Program-made: the position numbers and the translations under genes
Notes under the pieces: model-generated
The model's database searches: none
What the model was told of the DNA's origin: nothing
What the model saw: the letters and a program-made list of their open reading frames with translations, nothing else
Source: Kitasatospora sp. NBC_01287
GTDB taxonomy: Bacteria > Actinomycetota > Actinomycetes > Streptomycetales > Streptomycetaceae
Reading direction: 5' to 3'
Length of the DNA: 64,000 nucleotides
Assembly (NCBI RefSeq): GCF_026340565.1
Contig: NZ_JAPEPB010000001.1
Span: 558,001 to 622,000 of the forward strand
Shown here: positions 32,836 to 43,200 of the stretch, piece by piece
Position numbering within the stretch: the first letter of the stretch is position 1
Layout of the letters: every line of letters begins with the position of its first letter

Positions 32836-34115
32836 GATGCGGTCTCCCACAGGTCCTCACGGCCGAGTTCCGCCGTGCTGTACTTGCCCAGCGCGCTGAT
32901 GAGCAGCTTCATCTCCAACTCCAGGGCGGCCAGCAGCCGTTCGAGGCCGTCCTCGGGGTCCTCGTCGACCGCGACCAGCGCCGCCCGGCCCAACCCCACG
33001 GCCGAGGCACCGAGGGCGAGCAGCTTGACCGCGCGCGGCCCCTGCCAGACCCGGCCGCTGGCCAGCAGGCTGCCCCGGGCGGGGCCGACCCGGCGCAGGC
33101 ACTCGGCGAGCGGCAGGCCGACGTGGTCCAGGAAGGCGCTGGGTGCCCACCCGGTGCCGCCCTCGGCGCCGTCGACGGTGACGGCGTCCGCGCCGGCCAG
33201 CCAGGCGACCTCGGCCGCGTGGCCGACGTCGCGGCCGGGGAAGAGCTTCACCCAGCAGCGGGCCCGCGGGTAGTTGTTGCGCATCAGGTGGATCTGCTGG
33301 CGGAAGATCTCCTCGGTGAAGGTGCCCGGGGAGGAGCAGCGCAGCACCGGTCCGTCGGCGACCAGCCGCTCGATGGCGTACTGGTCGTCCAGCCCGGCCA
33401 CCGCCGCCTCACTGATCATGGTGAGGCCGCCGAGTCCCGGCTTGGCGCCCTGGCCGACCTTCAGCTCGAAGACCAGCCGTCCGGTGGCGAGCAGCTCGCC
33501 GACCGCCGGGTCGCTGTACACCTGGTTCCAGACCTCGGAGTTGGCGTCCTCGGTGCTCTGCTGGACGCAGATGCCGCCCAGGCCCTCGGGCAGCTCCTCC
33601 AGGTAGGCGTGGATCCGCTCCAGCAGGCCCTTGCGGTGCTCGTCGCCGCTGGTGCGGAAGCCGTTCATCGGCGCGACGTTCTCCCCGATGATCATCGGGA
33701 TGCCGAGCCGGCCGGCCTGGCGGCTGATCCCCAGGCTGGCGTTGGCCACCCGGGTCGAGCCGAGCGCGGAGACGTAGACCGGCAGCGGGGAGGCCAGACC
33801 GCCGAAGGAGGTGTCCAGGCGGACGTCGGAGTAGAGCGGCTCGCGGCCCAGGTCGATCAGCTTGGCGAGCCGGCCGGGCATGAAGAGCGGCGGGGCCAGC
33901 CGCAGCGCGTCGATCGCGTCACCGGGCTGCGCGGCGCCGCCGCTCGCACCGCTTGCGCCGGTCGCACTGCTGGCGCCGGTCGCACTGCTGGCGCCGGTGC
34001 CGCCGTACACGGCGGTGCCGTACTCCTCCAGCGGGGGGAAGAGGGCGGCCGCGCCGTCGCGGGCCCGGCGGCGGACCTCGTCCTCGGGGAATCCGGGTGC
34101 GGTCAGGTACGTCAC
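32832..34115 (-). CDS. FMN glutamate-synthase-like barrel protein without Fe-S cysteines
   Basis: A 427-residue TIM-barrel protein related to the synthase domain of glutamate synthase. FMN and phosphate sites are recognisable in RCWVKLFPGRDVGH and VDGAEGGTGWAPSAFLDHVGLP, and in a late LALGASAVGLGRAAL strand. The glutaminase domain is absent, and the cysteine cluster (CxxxxxCxxxxC) that holds the 3Fe-4S centre in true glutamate synthases is missing: where it should follow, the sequence runs into a Glu/Leu-rich helix. Canonical glutamate synthesis is therefore unlikely. The start GTG at 34115 overlaps the upstream stop (GTGA). An 18-bp repeat gives SSATGA copies at about residues 43-60. It may oxidise or reduce a pathway amino acid. 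Confidence 0.75.
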   Translation of the reverse strand: MTYLTAPGFPEDEVRRRARDGAAALFPPLEEYGTAVYGGTGASSATGASSATGASGASGGAAQPGDAIDALRLAPPLFMPGRLAKLIDLGREPLYSDVRLDTSFGGLASPLPVYVSALGSTRVANASLGISRQAGRLGIPMIIGENVAPMNGFRTSGDEHRKGLLERIHAYLEELPEGLGGICVQQSTEDANSEVWNQVYSDPAVGELLATGRLVFELKVGQGAKPGLGGLTMISEAAVAGLDDQYAIERLVADGPVLRCSSPGTFTEEIFRQQIHLMRNNYPRARCWVKLFPGRDVGHAAEVAWLAGADAVTVDGAEGGTGWAPSAFLDHVGLPLAECLRRVGPARGSLLASGRVWQGPRAVKLLALGASAVGLGRAALVAVDEDPEDGLERLLAALELEMKLLISALGKYSTAELGREDLWETAS

Positions 34116-35131
34116 GGCGAGACCACCCCCGCGAGCTTCGGGAAGGCGGTGGCCTCCCACACGGCGTCCAGCCCGGCCACCCAGCGGGTCAGCCGCTCGA
34201 CGCCGATGCCGAAGCCGGCGCTGTTCGGGATCCCGTTGCGCACCACGTCCAGGTACCAGGCGTACTTGGCCGGGTTCTCGCCGGTCTCCCGCATCCGGGT
34301 GATGATCTTGGCGTACTCGAACTCCCGCTCGCTGCCGCTGCACAGCTCACCGCAGCCCTCGGGGGCGATCAGGTCGAAGTTGAGCAGGGTGCCGGGCTCG
34401 GTGGTGCTCTCCTTGTCGTAGAAGCCGCGCGAGCCCTTGGGGTAGCCGACCACGAAGAACGGTGCCGTGGCGTCCTTGGAGATCAACTCCTCGGCCTGCC
34501 ACTCGATCTCGGTGCCGGCCGCCTGCGGATAGCCCTTGGCGCGCAGCCGCTCGACAACCTCGCCGTGCGGCAGCCGGGCGAACGGCTGGGCCACGAAGGC
34601 GCGCAGCGCGGCGGTGTCGCGCTCCAGCACCGCGAGGTCCTCGGCGTTCTCGCTCAGCACCTTGGTCACGGCGTGCCGGATGACGCCCTCGACCAGGTCC
34701 ATCGCCTCGTCGCGCCCGGCCCCGGCCACCTCGACGTCGATCTGCCGGAACTCCGCCAGGTGGCGGCGGGTGGAGCTGGTCTCGATCGGCTCCAGGCGGA
34801 CGTTTGGCGCCACCAGGAAGATCCGGTCGAAGGTGAGCAGCGAGGCCTGCTTGTAGAGGATCGCACTGGTCATCAGCTTGTAGCGGTGGCCGTAGAAGTC
34901 GATGTCGGCCTGCTTGGCGCCGCGCGAGCCGGGGTCGGTCACCGGCCCGATGATCGGGTGCGCCATCTCCACCGAGCCGCCTGCCCGCAGGAACTCGCGG
35001 GCGCCTGCCAGCAGGGTCTGCTGGATGCGCAGCGTGGCGCGGGTGCGCGGGTCGGCCAGGTGCAGGCGGGGCAGCGGAAGGGCGTCGGCGGCGGGGACGG
35101 CCGTCAGCGGCCGATCGATCTGGGTGGTCAT
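34112..35131 (-). CDS. AsnRS/AspRS-like class II ligase without anticodon domain
   Basis: A 339-residue paralogue of asparaginyl/aspartyl-tRNA synthetase catalytic domains. Class II motif 2 is visible as APNVRLEPIETSSTRRHLAEF (residues about 108-128), and motif 3 as GFGIGVERLTRWVAGL near the C-terminus. The preceding YKLMTSAILYKQASLL matches the family's substrate-binding segment. The N-terminal OB-fold that binds the tRNA anticodon is absent, so it is not a housekeeping synthetase. Archaeal proteins of this build work as asparagine synthetase A, amidating aspartate through an aspartyl-adenylate. Between glutamate mutase and an NRPS with three Asx pockets, amidation of 3-methylaspartate is a reasonable inference. 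A GAGGA site precedes the ATG at 35131, 21 bases after the mutase E stop. Confidence 0.85.
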   Translation of the reverse strand: MTTQIDRPLTAVPAADALPLPRLHLADPRTRATLRIQQTLLAGAREFLRAGGSVEMAHPIIGPVTDPGSRGAKQADIDFYGHRYKLMTSAILYKQASLLTFDRIFLVAPNVRLEPIETSSTRRHLAEFRQIDVEVAGAGRDEAMDLVEGVIRHAVTKVLSENAEDLAVLERDTAALRAFVAQPFARLPHGEVVERLRAKGYPQAAGTEIEWQAEELISKDATAPFFVVGYPKGSRGFYDKESTTEPGTLLNFDLIAPEGCGELCSGSEREFEYAKIITRMRETGENPAKYAWYLDVVRNGIPNSAGFGIGVERLTRWVAGLDAVWEATAFPKLAGVVSP

Positions 35132-35152
35132 CTCGGGTCCTCGGGTCGTTGC

Positions 35153-36499
35153 TCAGGCGCTGCGGCGCAGCGTGGCGTGGTCGGCGGCGTGGTCGGTGGC
35201 GTGGTCGGCATCGTCGTAGCGGGACTTCACATAGCTCAGGGCGTGCAGCAGGCGGGTCGAGGTCAGCTGGGTGGCGCGGCGGGCGGGTGCCAGGTGGCCG
35301 ATCGGCAGCGAGCCGGTGCGGCTCCACTCCAGGCGGCCCTGCTCGGAGATCACGCTCCGGGCGCGGCCGGCGTTGTCCGGGTGCAGGCAGTACGGCACGT
35401 CCAGGTAGCCCTGGGCGAAGGCCCGCACCAGCGCCTTGCCGATGTCCTCGTTGAGGTCGAGCACCGCCTCGATCAGCGCGCGGGCCTCGGCCTTGATCCC
35501 GGTGTCGACGGGCGGCGCCGGGCGGCGTCCGGTGCCGGCGGCGGCCCGGGCGGCCACTTCGAGCGCGGTCACGTTCTCCGCGATCGAGGGGATCCGGTGG
35601 GCCTCCGCGGCGGTCTTGACGATCAGCCGGGTGGAGCCGGTGCGCACCGCGAGCCGGGCGGCGTCGGCCACCAGGTTCAGCGCGCCGTGCTCGGTCTCCG
35701 GGTAGAGGCCCATGTAGGCGTAGATGACGACGTGCCAGCTGGTGTCGCCCAGCAGCTCCGCCGCGATCTCGTGCAGCGCGAGCACGGCCTCCCGGTCCTG
35801 CTCCTCGTTGGTCTGCTGGGCGTAGCTCAGCGAGATGCTGCGGATCCCGTGGCGCCGGAAGAAGAGGCCCTCCAGCACGGTGATCGCGATCAGCAGCGAG
35901 GGCGGGCAGAGCTGGCCCAGCATGCAGCCGCCGAAGCTCTCCAGGTGCGGCTCGATGCCGCCCTCGCGCAGCGCGGCGAGCTTCTGGCAGGCCTCCTGCC
36001 AGGCCAGCACCGAGCGCTGCACGGGGGTGCGGCTGTAGGGCAGGCAGTAGGAGATCGGGCCGCCCTCGGTGGCGTCGAGGCCTGCCTCGATCAGCGCGTC
36101 GACGATCCGGCCGGGCAGCGGGGAGCCGTGCCGGACCTGGACGGGGAAGTCCCGCCCGCGCAGGCCAGCCAGCATCGCCGTGGTGGTGGCGGTGGGGAAG
36201 TTGACGATCGGGTAGCCGTTGAGCGGCCCGCGCTCGCGCAGCGCGCGGTCGACGGCGGCGAAGTCGCCCACCCGGGTGAAGCTGTCCAGGGTGAGGGTGC
36301 CGACGGTGGTGGCGTTGGCCGCCTTGGTGGCGCTCAGCCCGGCCCGCATCCTGGCCGGGTCGCTGAAGCCCATCCGGGGCTGGACCACCAGGGCGCCGCG
36401 GCGGCGGGCCGCGTCCAGCACCGCGTGGAAGGTACCGGCCGGACCGCTCGCTCGCTCGGCGGCGAGCTCCAGGGCGCGGTGGGGTTCAGCGGGTCGCAT
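35153..36499 (-). CDS. glmE: Glutamate mutase (methylaspartate mutase) E subunit
   Basis: A 448-residue catalytic subunit of the B12-dependent glutamate mutase, which rearranges L-glutamate to L-threo-3-methylaspartate with the S subunit. Family regions are clear: VVQPRMGFSDPARM near the N-terminus, FPVQVRHGSPLPGRIVDALI, EGGPISYCLPYSRTPV, CMLGQLCPPSLL, SLSYAQQTNEEQDREAV and KTAAEAHRIPSIAENV. The length is slightly short of the clostridial enzyme (about 480). The ATG at 36499 overlaps the S subunit stop by 14 bases. The C-terminus ends in an ADHATDHAADHAT repeat from a 12-bp tandem duplication, probably outside the fold. In known pathways such mutases feed methylaspartate to lipopeptide or polyketide assembly lines. 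Confidence 0.92.
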   Translation of the reverse strand: MRPAEPHRALELAAERASGPAGTFHAVLDAARRRGALVVQPRMGFSDPARMRAGLSATKAANATTVGTLTLDSFTRVGDFAAVDRALRERGPLNGYPIVNFPTATTTAMLAGLRGRDFPVQVRHGSPLPGRIVDALIEAGLDATEGGPISYCLPYSRTPVQRSVLAWQEACQKLAALREGGIEPHLESFGGCMLGQLCPPSLLIAITVLEGLFFRRHGIRSISLSYAQQTNEEQDREAVLALHEIAAELLGDTSWHVVIYAYMGLYPETEHGALNLVADAARLAVRTGSTRLIVKTAAEAHRIPSIAENVTALEVAARAAAGTGRRPAPPVDTGIKAEARALIEAVLDLNEDIGKALVRAFAQGYLDVPYCLHPDNAGRARSVISEQGRLEWSRTGSLPIGHLAPARRATQLTSTRLLHALSYVKSRYDDADHATDHAADHATLRRSA

Positions 36500-37019
36500 G
36501 GGCGTACGCCTTCCGGGCCAGGGCGGCGGCCGACGGCGCGAGCGCGGCGGCGGCCGGCAGCCGGTCCAGCAGCGCCAGCAGCTCCGGCACGGCCGTCTCA
36601 CCCACCAGCACCGCGTCGAAGCCCGCCTCGAAGAGCGGCAGGAAGTCGGTGTCGGCGCCCGATCCGGCGGTGTCGATCTTGCCGCCGATCACCAGCGGCA
36701 CCTGGCGCAGCTCGGCGCTGGCCCGCACCGCGCGGGCCAGGTCCTGGCCCTCGTGCAGGCCGTGGCCGTTGACGGTGCTGATCACGATCAGATCGGGCCG
36801 GCTCTGCGCCGACTCGCCGACCAGCGTGGCCACCGGAACGCAGGCGCCCAGGTTGGTGACGGCACAGCCGTGCTCCTCCAGCAGCAGTTGCAGGAACAGC
36901 AGGTTCCAGGTGTGCGAATCGGACGGGATGGTGCTCAGTACGACCTTGCGCTTTCCGGCGCTGTGCGTGCCCGCGCCGGGCGTTGGCGCGTTGCTCTGGG
37001 GCTGCTGCCGCAGTACCAC
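36486..37019 (-). CDS. glmS: Glutamate mutase S (B12-binding) subunit
   Basis: A 177-residue cobalamin-binding subunit of glutamate mutase. The lower-ligand motif is SDSHTWN: Asp34 and His36 of DxHxxG are kept, but the Gly is Asn. Other B12 contacts are visible in VISTVNGHG and VIGGKI. The GTG at 37019 is chosen because AGAGAGG lies 10 bases upstream; the frame is open further, but that stretch has no family similarity. The gene symbol follows the clostridial mutase and is unrelated to glucosamine synthase. It is the first gene of the six-gene precursor operon. Its divergent neighbour, 273 bases away, is the initiating NRPS gene, so both may be controlled from one spacer. Confidence 0.9.
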   Translation of the reverse strand: MVLRQQPQSNAPTPGAGTHSAGKRKVVLSTIPSDSHTWNLLFLQLLLEEHGCAVTNLGACVPVATLVGESAQSRPDLIVISTVNGHGLHEGQDLARAVRASAELRQVPLVIGGKIDTAGSGADTDFLPLFEAGFDAVLVGETAVPELLALLDRLPAAAALAPSAAALARKAYAHATR

Positions 37020-37292
37020 AGCCGACCTGCCTCTCTTCACCGTGTGTGCGACCGCGATCGGAGTGATCGGGCCTGGTACTCCGTGGCTGGTGTCTCGCCG
37101 CCGTGCGGTGCGGATCCGTTCGGTGCGGATCCGTTCGGCGACGGACTCATCGTGGCCAGCGGAACCGCGCCGGTGGAACTGGGTACATGTGACCGCCGGC
37201 CGGGGTGGCACTTCCGACCACTGGGGGCGGCGGCGGGTGCGCCCTAGCGTCTGCGATGAGTGAAAGACTGACGACGCGTTGGGAGTGGAACG
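37020..37292. promoter_or_regulatory. Divergent promoter region with 15-bp tandem duplication
   Basis: This 273-base spacer separates the precursor operon (-) from NRPS-D (+) and must hold both promoters. It carries a perfect tandem duplication of CGGTGCGGATCCGTT at 37106-37120 and 37121-37135, each with the palindromic core CGGATCCG. Such paired half-sites could bind a regulator. A TAGCGT hexamer near 37245 could be a -10 element for NRPS-D, but no convincing -35 partner is visible. Confidence 0.5.
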
Positions 37293-40200
37293 GTGACCGA
37301 CCACCAGAAGGACTACTGGCAGCGGACGTTGGCCGGCCTGGAGCCGCTGCAGCTGCCGACCGACCGTCGCCGGTCCGCGATGACCGCCGAACCGGCCCGG
37401 GCGAGCCTGGACTTCGAGCTGCCCGGCCCGGTGGCGCCGGCGACGCTGCTCGCGGTCTTCCAGCTGCTGCTGGCGAAGTACAGCGGTCAGCAGGACCTCG
37501 CCGTGCGGGTCCCGGCCGGCCGGGACGGCGGCAGCGTGCTCGTGCGCACCGATCTCTCCGGCGACCCGGGCTTCGACGAGCTGCTCGACCGGGTCGCGGC
37601 CGCCGCCGACGCGGCCGCCCGGCACCCCGAGCTGCCCGCCGCGCTCCGCGACGACGCCGACCTGCTGCGGCTGCCGGCCCTCGGCCTGCCCGGGGCCGGC
37701 GACTTGGGCCTGGGCGCCACCGGCTCGCGGGCGACGGTCGAGTACCGGACCGATCTGTTCGAGCCGGCTACGATCGCCCGTCTGGCCGGCCACTACCGCA
37801 CGCTGCTGGCCGCCGCCACCGCCAGCCCCAGCGCCCGCCTGTCCGAACTGGAGCTACTCACCGACGCCGAACGCCGCCAACTCCTGACGGACTGGAACGG
37901 CCCCACCGTCGACTTTCCCGCACACCTGACGGTCCACCAACTCGTCGAACAGCAAGCCGCCCAGAACCCGGAACTCACCGCCGTCGGCGACCTCACCTAC
38001 CGCGAACTAAACGAGCGGGCCAACCAACTCGCCCACCACCTGCGCGCACAAGGCATCACACCCGGCACCCTGATCGCCGTCTGCCTGGAACGCGGACCCG
38101 AACTCGTCACCACCCTGCTCGGCATCCTCAAATCCGGCGCCGCCTACATCCCCATGGACCCCGAATACCCCACCGACCGCCTCACCTACCTCATCACCGA
38201 CTCAGCCACCCCCCTCGTCATCACCAACACCACCCACACCCACCAACTCCCCACCAACACACCACTCCTCCTGACCGACCGCAACTGGCCCACCGGCCCC
38301 ACCAACAACCCCGACCCCCTCGCCACCCCCGACGACCTCGCCTACACCATCTACACCAGCGGATCCACCGGCCACCCCAAAGGCGTCCAAGTCGAACACC
38401 GCAGCCTCGTCAACCTCATCCACTGGCACAACACCACCTTCAACACCCAACCCGGCAACCGCGTCGCCCTCCTCGCCGGCGTCGCCTTCGACGCCGCCGC
38501 CTGGGAACTCTGGCCCGCCCTCGCCGCCGGCGCCAACTGCCGCACCACCAACGAAACCACCCGCCTCACCCCCACCCTCCTCCAGCAATGGCTCACCGAC
38601 CAACACATCCGCGGCACCTTCCTCTCCACCCCCATGCTCGAAGCCCTCGCCACCCTCCCCTGGAACCCCCACACCACCACCCTCGAACACGTCCTCACCG
38701 GCGGCGACCAACTACACCTCCCCACCGACCAACACCTCCCCTTCCGCATCATCAACAACTACGGACCCACCGAAGCCACCGTCCTGGTCACCTCCACCCA
38801 CATCACCCCCGGCGACCCCATCCCCCCCATCGGCCGCCCCATCAACAACAGCTCCCTCCACGTCGTCGACCCCCACGGACACCTCGTCCCCATCGGCATC
38901 CCCGGCGAACTCCTCATCAGCGGCACCCCCCTCGCCCGCGGCTACCTCAACCAACCCACCCTCACCGCCGAGAAGTTCACCCACACCCCCTACGGCCGCG
39001 CCTACCACACCGGCGACCTCGTCAAATGGCGCACCGACGGCCAACTCGAATTCCTCGGCCGCATCGACAACCAAGTCAAAATCCGCGGCCACCGCATCGA
39101 ACTCGGCGAAATCGAAGCCACCCTCCTCACCCACCCAGCAGTCACCACCGCCACCGTCATCGTCCGCGAAGACACCCCCGGCCACAAACAACTCACCGCC
39201 TACCTCACCCCCACCAACACCCCCCACCACGACCTCCGCACCCACCTCACCCGCACCCTGCCCGACTACATGATCCCCACCACCTACATCACCCTCGACC
39301 ACCTCCCCCTCACCCCCAACGGCAAAATCGACCGCAAAGCCCTACCCGCCCCCGAGCTGACAACCACCGCCTACGTCGCGCCGCAGACCCCGGTCGAGCA
39401 GGCGATCACCGCGGTCTGGGCCGAGGTACTGGGCGTCGAGCGGGTCGGCCGCGATGACGACTTCTTCCAGCTCGGCGGACACTCCCTGCTCGCCACCCGG
39501 GTCACCTCGCGGCTGCACACGGCCCTCGGCGTCGACATCCCCTTCCGCACCCTCTTCGCCGCGCCCACGCCGGCCCGCCTGGCTGCCGCGATCGCCGCGC
39601 TGGACACCAGCGAGGCGAGCCGTCCGGTCCCCGTCCCACGTGACGGCGCCCCGCTGCCGCTCTCCTTCGCCCAGCAGCGCCTCTGGTTCCTCGACCAGCT
39701 GGAGCCCGGCAGCAGCGACTACCTCATCCCCTTCGCCCTGCGCGTCAACGGCCCGCTCGACCTCACCGCACTGGAGAGCGCGCTGTCCGGCATCGTGGCG
39801 CGCCACGAGGTGCTGCGCACCCGCTTCGTCGCGGACGCCGACGGGCAGCCCGCGCAGCACCTCGACCCGCCCGCGCCGCTGACCGTCGCCGTCCATGACC
39901 TGCGTGACCTGCGTGACCGGCGCGACCTGCGCGACCTGCGCGAACTGCCCGATGCCGAGGCCCGCGAGGCCGCCGCGCGCGAGCTGCTGCGCACCGAGAG
40001 CCGGCGCCCGATCGACCTGGCCACCGGTCCGCTGCTGCGCGCCACACTGCTCCGGCTCGCCGATGCGGAGTCCGTCCTCGCGCTGACTGTCCATCACATC
40101 GCCTTCGACGGCTGGTCGGTTGCGCTGCTCGCCCGTGAACTCACCGATCGATACGCAGCCGCGGTCGACCCGGCGCCCGGCAGCGGCACCCAGGAGCCGG

Positions 40201-43200
40201 CAGAACTCCCCTTGCAGTACGCCGACTTCGCACTCTGGCAGCGGCAGTGGCTGAGCGAGGAGCGGATCGCCGGGCAGCTCGACTACTGGCGAGGCCAGTT
40301 GGCCGCCATCGAGCCGCTGGAGCTGCCCACCGACCACCGCCGCCCCGCCCGCCGCGGTGCGGCCGGAGCCGCCACGGCCTTCACGATCCCCGCCGAGCTG
40401 GCCGCGCGCCTGCGGGCCACCGCCACCGAGAGCGGTGCGAGCCTCTTCATGGTGCTGCTGGCCACCTTCCAGCTACTGCTGGCCAAGTACAGCCGCCAAC
40501 ACGACATCACCGTCGGCACCCCGATCGCCGGCCGCAACCGCGCCGAGATCGAAGACATGATCGGCTTCTTCGTCAACACCCTCGTCATCCGCACCGACCT
40601 CAGCGGCGACCCGACCTTCACCGAACTCCTCGACCGCGTCAAGGAAACCGCCCTCGGCGCCTACGACCACCAGGACCTCCCCTTCGAACGCCTCGTCGAA
40701 GAACTCGCACCCGACCGCGACCCCGCCCGCAACCCGCTCTTCCAGACCGCCTTCGCGCTGCAGAACGTCCCCGACCTCGACTCCTGGCAGCTGGCGGGGG
40801 CAGCCGTGGAGGTGCTGACACCGGACGTGCAGGACGCCAAGTTCGACCTGACGCTCACCGTCGTCGAGGGCGCGGGCGAGGAACTGCGGGCGACGGTCGA
40901 GTACCGGACCGATCTGTTCGAGCCGGCTACGATCGCCCGTCTGGCCGGCCACTACCGCACGCTGCTGGCCGCCGCCACCGCCAGCCCCAGCGCCCGCCTG
41001 TCCGAACTGGAGCTACTCACCGACGCCGAACGCCGCCAACTCCTGACGGACTGGAACGGCCCCACCGTCGACTTTCCCGCACACCTGACGGTCCACCAAC
41101 TCGTCGAACAGCAAGCCGCCCAGAACCCGGAACTCACCGCCGTCGGCGACCTCACCTACCGCGAACTAAACGAGCGGGCCAACCAACTCGCCCACCACCT
41201 GCGCGCACAAGGCATCACACCCGGCACCCTGATCGCCGTCTGCCTGGAACGCGGACCCGAACTCGTCACCACCCTGCTCGGCATCCTCAAATCCGGCGCC
41301 GCCTACATCCCCATGGACCCCGAATACCCCACCGACCGCCTCACCTACCTCATCACCGACTCAGCCACCCCCCTCGTCATCACCAACACCACCCACACCC
41401 ACCAACTCCCCACCAACACACCACTCCTCCTGACCGACCGCAACTGGCCCACCGGCCCCACCAACAACCCCGACCCCCTCGCCACCCCCGACGACCTCGC
41501 CTACACCATCTACACCAGCGGATCCACCGGCCACCCCAAAGGCGTCCAAGTCGAACACCGCAGCCTCGTCAACCTCATCCACTGGCACAACACCACCTTC
41601 AACACCCAACCCGGCAACCGCGTCGCCCTCCTCGCCGGCGTCGCCTTCGACGCCGCCGCCTGGGAACTCTGGCCCGCCCTCGCCGCCGGCGCCAACTGCC
41701 GCACCACCAACGAAACCACCCGCCTCACCCCCACCCTCCTCCAGCAATGGCTCACCGACCAACACATCCGCGGCACCTTCCTCTCCACCCCCATGCTCGA
41801 AGCCCTCGCCACCCTCCCCTGGAACCCCCACACCACCACCCTCGAACACGTCCTCACCGGCGGCGACCAACTACACCTCCCCACCGACCAACACCTCCCC
41901 TTCCGCATCATCAACAACTACGGACCCACCGAAGCCACCGTCCTGGTCACCTCCACCCACATCACCCCCGGCGACCCCATCCCCCCCATCGGCCGCCCCA
42001 TCAACAACAGCTCCCTCCACGTCGTCGACCCCCACGGACACCTCGTCCCCATCGGCATCCCCGGCGAACTCCTCATCAGCGGCACCCCCCTCGCCCGCGG
42101 CTACCTCAACCAACCCACCCTCACCGCCGAGAAGTTCACCCACACCCCCTACGGCCGCGCCTACCACACCGGCGACCTCGTCAAATGGCGCACCGACGGC
42201 CAACTCGAATTCCTCGGCCGCATCGACAACCAAGTCAAAATCCGCGGCCACCGCATCGAACTCGGCGAAATCGAAGCCACCCTCCTCACCCACCCAGCAG
42301 TCACCACCGCCACCGTCATCGTCCGCGAAGACACCCCCGGCCACAAACAACTCACCGCCTACCTCACCCCCACCAACACCCCCCACCACGACCTCCGCAC
42401 CCACCTCACCCGCACCCTCCCCGACTACATGATCCCCACCACCTACATCACCCTCGACCACCTCCCCCTCACCCCCAACGGCAAAATCGACCGCAAAGCC
42501 CTACCCGCCCCCGCCGCCCAGCCCGAGGCCTCGGCCCAGGTGGCCCCGCGCACCCCCACCGAGGAGGCGGTCACCGCCATCTGGCGCGAGATCCTGGGGG
42601 TCGAGTCGATCGGCGTGCACGACAACTTCTTCCAGCTCGGCGGGCATTCGCTGCTCGCCACCCGGGTCACCAGCCGGATCCGCGCCGCCCTCGGCGTCGA
42701 CCTGCCCGTACGCACCCTCTTCACCGCCCCCACCCCCGCCGAACTCGCCACCGAGATCGCCGAGTCGGCCACCGCACAGCCGGACGCCACCGGCCCGGCC
42801 GCCCACTCCCTCGCCCTGGTACCGCGTGACGGCACCCCGCTGCCGCTCTCCTTCGCCCAGCAGCGCCTCTGGTTCCTCGACCAGCTGGAGCCCGGCAGCA
42901 GCGACTACCTCATCCCCTTCGCCCTGCGCGTCAACGGCCCGCTCGACCTCACCGCACTGCGGACCGCCCTCGCGGGGCTGCTCGCCCGGCACGAGATCCT
43001 GCGCACCCGGTTCGTCGCCGACGCCGCGGGCGAGCCCGCCCAGCACATCGATCCGCCCACCTCGCCCACCGTCACCGTCCACGACCTGCGCGAACACCCC
43101 GCCGCCGGAGCGAGCGAGGCCGCCGCCCGCGAGGCCGCCGCCCGGCAGCTGCTGCTCGACGCGGGCCGCCGCCCCTTCGACCTGGCAGCCGGCCCCCTGC

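Noticed and set aside
37020..37793. A longer glutamate mutase S subunit beginning upstream of 37019
   Set aside because: The extra part overlaps NRPS-D antisense and has no B12-domain similarity; the GTG at 37019 has a proper ribosome-binding site.
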